NCBI GenBank assembly: GCA_022495005.1
Contig: JAGYXB010001002.1
Span: forward strand, 2,852,001-2,916,000
From: Rhyacophila brunnea
Lineage: Eukaryota; Arthropoda; Insecta; Trichoptera; Rhyacophilidae
DNA: 64,000 nt
Reading direction: 5' to 3'
Shown: piece after piece, positions 57,610 to 64,000 of the stretch
Layout of the letters: each line of letters begins with the position of its first letter
Numbering within the stretch: the stretch's first letter is position 1
The notes under the pieces: generated by a model
What the model was told of the DNA's origin: nothing
What the model saw: the letters and a program-made list of their open reading frames with translations, nothing else
The model's database searches: none
Program-made: the position numbers and the translations under genes

Positions 57610-58540
57610 TATGTAATGGATAATGCTATAGATTTAAAAATAGTAACATTGATGATTATATACAAATAGTAATATTGATGATTATATGACTAACAAAAAA
57701 TATGAGCATGGCGAAGTTCATATCAACTGAAATATTTGCAATTAAAGAGGCTGGGTAACCTGAAGTAACATCACTGCAACGGCTGGGCTTAAAGTTACTT
57801 TTTATTAAGATATTTTTATGTTCTTTAATAAAATGAATATGTTGTATGAAATAAATTCTTTTATTTCAATTAGTAAAAGCATTATTTTATAAATATTTAA
57901 TCACGTATAAAGTATTCTTGTTTTAGCAGTCATAACATCGTTACGAGAATCCTGCTACACTAAGCTCATCACAGACTACATTCCTATTCTTAGATCATGC
58001 TAGTCGTATTTTCTTTACGACTATTATGGGAAAAAGGGCAATGAATCATGATGAAGATATTTTAGCAAACGACTGTTATTAAATATTATATCTGTGTATA
58101 AGCTAAATATCTTAAATCGTGTGATACATAATATTATATTTGTCACGCAAAAACCTATTCATATGAAAGGTATGCGAGATTAATTCTAAATACATGTAGG
58201 TATTTCTATATTTTAAAATTACAATCTCATATGTCACATAATAAATTAATTCGTACGTAATATATAATAGTATGATATTTAATATTAATCGTTATTCAAA
58301 TAATTAAACTAAATAAAGGAAAATTAATAACATATCATAAACATATTATATCATTCTCGTATAAATACAAGCAGCTGACACTATTTTAAAACTCAATGTA
58401 AAATTCAATATTTTTACTTATATGTATTCAGTATTAATTTCACTTTTACTTATTCATAAACTACTGGTCTTTTAATATTTATTGTGAAATAATATTTTGC
58501 AAAAAAACCTTAAGATCAACCGATCAAATTGAGATTATAC
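57610..58540. other. AT-rich DNA
   Basis: Contains a 28-bp local duplication near 57640-57690 (TTGATGATTATATACAAATA region); otherwise nothing recognised. Confidence 0.5.
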
Positions 58541-58549
58541 CTGGAACAA

Positions 58550-59055
58550 TCATACCACTCGGCATTAAATTAATGGTACGTCATTTTAATATGTATGTTT
58601 TTTTGTTAAAACAAAACAATAGAGCGATAATGATCCTCAGCATTTCCTCAATCATAACTCGATCAATATAGTCTGTTATTATTTGTTAATTGCGACAATA
58701 TCTCTTGTAATATATGTAGTGCATTTGTATAAATTGGAAAGACAATCCATGAATCCATCACTCACTCATCGAGTCTGTCACGCGACGCACCACTATTGTT
58801 ACATGCTCTTTGCTTGACATAGTAAATCGTCATTCTACTCGAATCAAGTCTCTCAGTTCATTAATATAATCAATCTCTTGATCATATCGATCTCACCAGT
58901 ACATCATCACCCGCGATTATAATCCCGCGCTGTCATCTTTATTAAAATATTATTATTTTCTTGTATCGATCAATAAAGTCTTCTCAAAACCTCCAAACAA
59001 TAACGACCTTCTATTTTCTCCTCCCTCGTATACCGCGAAAAACCTCCACATATAT
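58550..59055 (+). mobile_element. LTR-like fragment 1
   Basis: A stretch with a TATA-like TTTGTATAAATTGG at about 58723-58736 and an AATAAA at about 58970. It shares its first part with 60945-61165 (CAGCATTTCCTCAATCATAA, TTGCGACAATATCTC) and its last part with 63375-63660 (AGTCTCTCAGTT, TTCTTGTATC). Promoter plus polyadenylation signal in one unit suggests a solo LTR of a retrotransposon; no coding part is seen. Confidence 0.55.
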
Positions 59056-59454
59056 TGATAACTAAAATATAGAAGTATATAAATTACATCTATATAAATA
59101 AATAATTGCTTGTATATTCAGGCTTAGTAGGAGCAAGTCGTGAACCTTTGAATGCTTTTACTTTTGGACCTAAAAATCCTCCAAAAATACGTATGCTTGT
59201 TATTTATGTCACTTGGCAAAACTCACCTATCAAAATATGAACGATAAAGCATGCGCTGTGTTTTAGATTCAGCGTACAACATTTTTCACCAAGTTTTTAT
59301 TATAGTTAATGGCATGTTACAAAAAAAATAATACCTAATATAATATTAATAACATATTTGTAGCCAAAAAACTGCTCTCTTTAGTCATAATGTTTATTAT
59401 TGGCTATTTATGATCTTAAGATTACGTGATTTTATTTTGTAATTTTAGTATGCT

Positions 59455-59900
59455 GCTTGTACGTGTGGACACAATAATTTTACGTGTACCTTTGGACGCG
59501 TTTAAAGGTACATGCTATATGTCCATTGATACACAACTGGAGAATAAAAGTAATTTACAATTGTTATTTAGATTAAGACTTAAAAGAAAGAATTTTAGTG
59601 TTCACGACATTAATAAAGCCGTTTAACCAAGAATTTTAATAAGAAAGTTAATTCAAGGAAGAATACTACTATAATACGATAGATTGCAGTAAAATACGTT
59701 AAACAAAACAGTTTGCAAGAAGAAGTTAGTGTTACAACGGTATTATTTGAACAAAATCGCATACCTTCATTTTTCATCGCAACTTTATAAACAATTAATT
59801 AACAAACATAAATGCATAAAAAAAATCATTTAACATGTTTTATTGTTGAAAAAAAAATCATGAATGACAAAAAAACAAAATGTCCAAAGGTACACAACTT
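59455..59900. repeat. possible MITE with GTGTACCTTTGGAC ends
   Basis: GTGTACCTTTGGACGCG at about 59478 is inverted at 59880-59894 (TGTCCAAAGGTACAC). The 59426-59626 open frame (LFRLRLKRKNFSVHDINKAV at its end) overlaps it and is not recognised. Confidence 0.4.
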
Positions 59901-60013
59901 GCGCCTGTTATTCCTTAGTACTGGCTACTCACAGTAATATCGACACGTAGTAATATGCCGAATACATACTGATTGTTATTATCAATATTAATGCTTATTA
60001 ATAATTACTAATT

Positions 60014-60090
60014 CGGCCTGTTTACATGTGGCGGGTATTACTGCTAGCAGTGATTAGTATTAATTAGCACTAATTACATGCAAACAAGCC
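60014..60090. mobile_element. 77-bp mini inverted-repeat element
   Basis: GGCCTGTTTACATGT and (reversed) GGCTTGTTTGCATGT bound a very short palindromic unit. Confidence 0.5.
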
Positions 60091-60099
60091 TTAAAGTTA

Positions 60100-60930
60100 T
60101 CATTTCAATAAGCCATTTCTGTATGTATATTTATTCTTCTTAATACGAATTAAATTAATTTTAAAAGAGTACATATAAGAAAATGTTATAAACTTAAATG
60201 TGTACTAATTTAATATATTGTATTGAAAACGTTTAACAAACTACAGAAAAAATCGTTTATAAATGATAAAATTTATCTCCGCACATTGAATTATTGTAAC
60301 CCGACAGTTAGTAGCAAACTACTATAAAGGTTTAAGGGCATGTGTGTATGTATGGAAAAAGTTGTCACCCTAATAAAATATGGCATGATTTATTATACCA
60401 TAAATTGTTTTAAGGAGTTATTGAGCTCATAATAGTCGTAGACACATTGGAGTTGGCAACATCATAAAATACGGTAGATTGGATCGACTCATACGCGACA
60501 TCTTAGAATAAAACGATAATAATGAAGCTCTTGTCTGTACAGACAATTTACTCTTTAATAAATTATGATAATAAAACTCTAGGTAATAGGTTTTCAAAGT
60601 TTCTCTGTCCGTATATGGCTTGAGTCGGCTACTTTTTTGTTGCCAATTCCATACAATATTAAGAAAGTAAATAGTAATAGCTGTGTGTTCCTTGCTTTTT
60701 CGAGATTTAATCATCGAATTGAGTCGTATTATCAATTGTATGATTGATGTCAATTCTATTTACTTAACTTTAGACTTTAATTTAATTACACACATGTTTT
60801 TTTTACTATTTTATGGCTTAAAGCTATTTTTAATAATATTATCTAACGATAAAACTACAATATTAATAATTAAAAAATATCAATACTGAGTTTACACACG
60901 ACTTTGAAATAGGTATTAAATTCTTATGCT
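60100..60930. other. AT-rich DNA
   Basis: Nothing recognised. Confidence 0.5.
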
Positions 60931-60944
60931 AGAAAATTCATTTG

Positions 60945-61165
60945 TAGCAATAATACTACTCAGCATTAAATATGTGACACACTTCAATATGTATGTTTTG
61001 TTGTCAAAACCAAACATTGGAGCGGACGCGATCGTCAGCATTTCCTCAATCATAACTAGATTATAGAGGTATATTATGATTTGTTTAATTGCGACAATAT
61101 CTCATGTTATCTGTATTTGTATAAATAGCAAAGACAATCCATAACTCATCAATCCACTCAAGTTC
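60945..61165 (+). mobile_element. LTR-like fragment 2 (promoter half)
   Basis: Aligns with about 58560-58775: ACTCAGCATTAAAT, CAATATGTATGTTTTGTTGT, CAGCATTTCCTCAATCATAA, TTGCGACAATATCTC, then TATA-like TGTATAAATAGCAAAGACAA. Similarity stops at about 61170. Confidence 0.6.
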
Positions 61166-61345
61166 ATCACCAGGGAACTCAGAAATAATGGGAACTGAAA
61201 TACCCAACCGGTAAGGCTACGCAAGCAACCGATCTCGAGTAAGGTAAACTTAAACCGCGTGTTCAGAAAACGTCACTCTAAGCTTGTGCGTCGGCCTGAC
61301 AACTGCTCTCAGAGCTCTCGGTTTTATGTTCATTTAAAATTGAAA

Positions 61346-61483
61346 ATGGCAATATGTTCAGTAAAAAGTTGTAGTAGCGATACAAATATGAAAAATAAAA
61401 CAAATAGCGCAACTACATTTCACAAGGAAGCATATTTTTATTTTTATTTTGAATATATATGTCAATATCTTAACATGCATTAA
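61346..61483 (+). pseudogene. possible THAP-like zinc-finger fragment
   Basis: MAICSVKSCSSDTNMKNKTN then SATTFHK has the opening of a THAP finger (M-x-x-C-x(4)-C ... F-H-K), but then runs into Phe/Tyr-rich sequence with no FP motif, no usable GT donor and a stop. If real, it is a broken 5' piece of a THAP gene or P-like transposase. Confidence 0.3.
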
Positions 61484-61854
61484 AATTTATTTTACGCATG
61501 GTATTTGACGTTACGCACAAGCAAGATTACATATATTTGGTAAGTGGGACGCACACCATTGTATGCATATAATACGTGTGTTTTGTTTGGATAACAGGGC
61601 CGCATTTCAGACAGGGAATATTAGATACTTACTCAATATTTATTATAATCAATTATAACTGTTTTCGTTTATCATAATGATTTATACAGTTGCATATGCA
61701 ATATACATAGGTAAATGTGCATTTATTTAATGTCAATATTCATTTTAATCATAAAATGAAGAGATAAACACACTAATTACATAGTACAAAGTTTAACGAT
61801 TTAAAATATTTTGTGAATAATTAATGATATTATACTATTGACTTTTGGCATAAC

Positions 61855-61955
61855 AGATGTCCACGGGACCAAGTACGGCGTACGACTTGGACTTGGAACT
61901 CATCATCAGGGATGGAAGGCCAGTGCTTTACGCACTGCACCACGAGAGCCGCCGA
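61855..61955 (-). repeat. SINE family 2, copy 2
   Basis: Shares ACGCACTGCACCACGAGAGC with 33360-33379. The minus strand runs from GCGGCTCTCGTGGTGCAGTG through AAAGCACTGGCCTTCC toward a GATGAGTTCC-containing body. Confidence 0.55.
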
Positions 61956-62188
61956 TTATGAATTTAACACATGGCTAGCTATATTATTCCAAATTTTAAT
62001 ACTACGTCGACATACCTTATCTCCATCGGCAATTTGACATAGCCATGATCATTTTATCATTCCAAATAGGTACCTTGTTTTGAATACCCATCTCGAATGA
62101 ATAAATCGTGTATAATATTTTCTTATTTATGTCCGTACCGTCGTTTTTCATATTTGTATACGAAAAATGAATAGCGTGTAAATAGATC

Positions 62189-62719
62189 TAGAGCTTCCAA
62201 CCCTGTTTTCACTGAAACCTGCTAACCGGGTAACCGCGGATATGTAAACTAACCGAAAACCGGGTAAAATTATTAGTAGGTATATGAACAACTAAAGAGA
62301 CAAACAGCGAAAATAGCGTGTGAAAGCTTTTTCATAAACGTCGCGTCGTAACAAATAATCAACCACTCAGTCTTATGCTCAAGTAATAAAATCGCCTGCC
62401 TAAATTACTTTATTACTTACTTACCCTTTAAATGGCTTACTTTTATTGTTATTGATATAGTGTTAGTCAAATTCCATAAAATAAATAATAGCGCGGCGGT
62501 CTTTAAGGTTTACGCGTGGCTCAGATATCCCACGGCAAATCTGTGGAATATCGACAACTGCATTGGGCTTTTTGCTTAATCCCCTAAATTGAGTAGGTAC
62601 ACGTCTTGTCTTGCCCGTAAATATTTTTTTTTGTATAAAAATATATTGTAAATAAGCAACCTAACCGCTAACCGGATAGTAAGTAATTTTCCTCAGGTTA
62701 ATAATAATTGGAAGCCCTA
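62189..62719. mobile_element. hAT-like MITE, old
   Basis: Ends TAGAGCTTCCAACC and (reversed) TAGGGCTTCCAATT, with subterminal CTAACCGGGTAACCGCGG and CTAACCGCTAACCGG. The target duplication is no longer clear. Confidence 0.6.
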
Positions 62720-62724
62720 CTACA

Positions 62725-63335
62725 TGCGTCTCATCATTTTTGTTTATTAGATTAATTTTTCAACCCACACCATTAATAAAATGTGTATTTTATGGATGAC
62801 AGTAAGTTAGGTATGAGACAAAAATGTATACTTTCTGTTAATATATTATTATAAATGCGATTTATGTCATACCTATTTAGAATTACCTGTTGTATGTAAA
62901 TATTGCTGTACTTATCGTGTTATTACTTAATCTTATAATATTATGTGACGTATAAGTTGAATGGGATTTTTATAATTATATTTAATATTTTTCATAATTA
63001 TTCTGTACAATGTGTTATTTATGTTCATTCATTTCATATAAATATACTTTCTACAAAATCCAATTAATATCCTTTTTTCAATTTATAGAAAGTATATTCC
63101 TAACTAATTGTGTGTGAAATTAATAAGTATGTATGTTAATTTAAAAACGCGTTAAAACACTAATATTAGTAATATGTAAGTATTTAAAATATGTTTTGTA
63201 TTAAGTAAATCTTTCTAATGAAACGTAGTCATCAATAATGCGGCTCTGTGCGTGCATCGAAGGTCATTTTTTGTGCGTCCACACATTTACTCTCACTTCT
63301 AAAATCCTGCTTCACTTTGAACCGTTTGCAGTATA
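62725..63335. other. AT-rich DNA
   Basis: Nothing recognised. Confidence 0.5.
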
Positions 63336-63374
63336 GGAGATGAGAGTTCTATTTATTTTCTTTTCTGTGTTCAT

Positions 63375-63670
63375 CACTCAGCGCACTACTCACATCGAGT
63401 ACGTCACTCGGCGTACTACTCATCTCGAGTCCAGTCTCTCAGTTATATTAACATATCGGTACATCGCCCGTCAGTTCAATAATAAAGTCAGTCTCATCAG
63501 TACGTCTAATTTCATTATAACATCACTCCGTGATCTTTATCATTGTATTTATTTATTCTTGTATCAACAACAAACTCGCCTCAAAACATCCCAGCAAGCC
63601 ACGACTTCATCTTTCTCCACTCTATCATCCCCAAATATATATCGTGAGAAATTGTTATCTGGTCTTTCAT
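63375..63670 (+). mobile_element. LTR-like fragment 3 (R-U5-like half)
   Basis: Matches about 58770-59050: CATCGAGTACGTCACTCGGC, CAGTCTCTCAGTT, TTATTCTTGTATC, CTCAAAACATCC. An AATAAA occurs at about 63480. The 142-codon open frame here (63340-63768) is low-complexity and is not taken as a gene. Confidence 0.55.
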
Positions 63671-64000
63671 ATAAATCTAGTTACCATCCACTATTTATTA
63701 TTATTATTAGATGTTCAAAGAAATCACCCTATAAAATGAATTTGAAGATACTCTTTAGTATAATCTGATAATGTTTATCATTATTCTTTGCTTTCCTAAC
63801 AAAAGAATTGTAAGTAAAAATTCCTTAGTCTCTCACGTTCTTTTTTATTTTATAGTCGATAAACATTACTTTGTCATATCTGTATTTGAAGATGTTAACT
63901 GTGTCAGCTACGTAGCTTTTCATTAAAGCAAACAGTATTCTGCGAGGCACGATTGAGCTCCGTGAAAAACTTAATGAATTTTTCCTCCCTACCACTAGGG

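Noticed and set aside
63340..63768. 142-codon plus-strand frame
   Set aside because: Lies on an LTR-like segment, Ser/Thr/Ile-rich, no homology pattern.

Overview
The window is AT-rich, intron-rich animal DNA, most probably from a hemipteran insect and likely an aphid. The clues are a CYP4-type P450 of insect style with a roughly 27 kb locus, an irritans-type mariner, insect Helitron ends, and insect telomere-type TTAGG tracts inside a repeat family. The species call is inference; nothing in the sequence names it.

Positions 1184-28122 (minus strand) hold one complete gene. Nine coding exons join with matching phases into a 518-residue CYP4-family cytochrome P450 with a membrane anchor, C-helix WxxxR, I-helix GHDTT, ExxR and the haem-thiolate FSAGPRNCIG motif. 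Eight introns separate the coding exons, and one more splice acceptor lies 35 bp upstream of the ATG. The introns are full of transposon debris: a Helitron with both ends, a hAT MITE with a perfect 8-bp target duplication, LINE reverse-transcriptase tails, tRNA-derived SINEs and foldback MITEs.

From 28.1 to 52 kb I see mostly non-coding DNA. It includes an apparently intact mariner (36022-37324, TA duplication, D,D34D transposase), a decayed Tc1/mariner pseudogene (48.4-49.0 kb), many MITEs, and a possible terminal exon of an unidentified minus-strand gene (39856-40014). One clear exon of a metabotropic glutamate receptor-like class C GPCR lies on the plus strand at 52417-52559; its other exons were not found in the window.

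From 53 to 64 kb lie a third telomere-motif MITE, a hAT MITE with a perfect 8-bp duplication, diverged LTR fragments, further SINE and hAT remnants, and a possible THAP-like fragment.

The most unusual item is a family of three foldback MITEs (12847-13060, 42981-43159, 54250-54448) whose loop between the palindromic arms is made of insect telomere-type repeats. I found no gene cluster that looks like a new multi-gene system.
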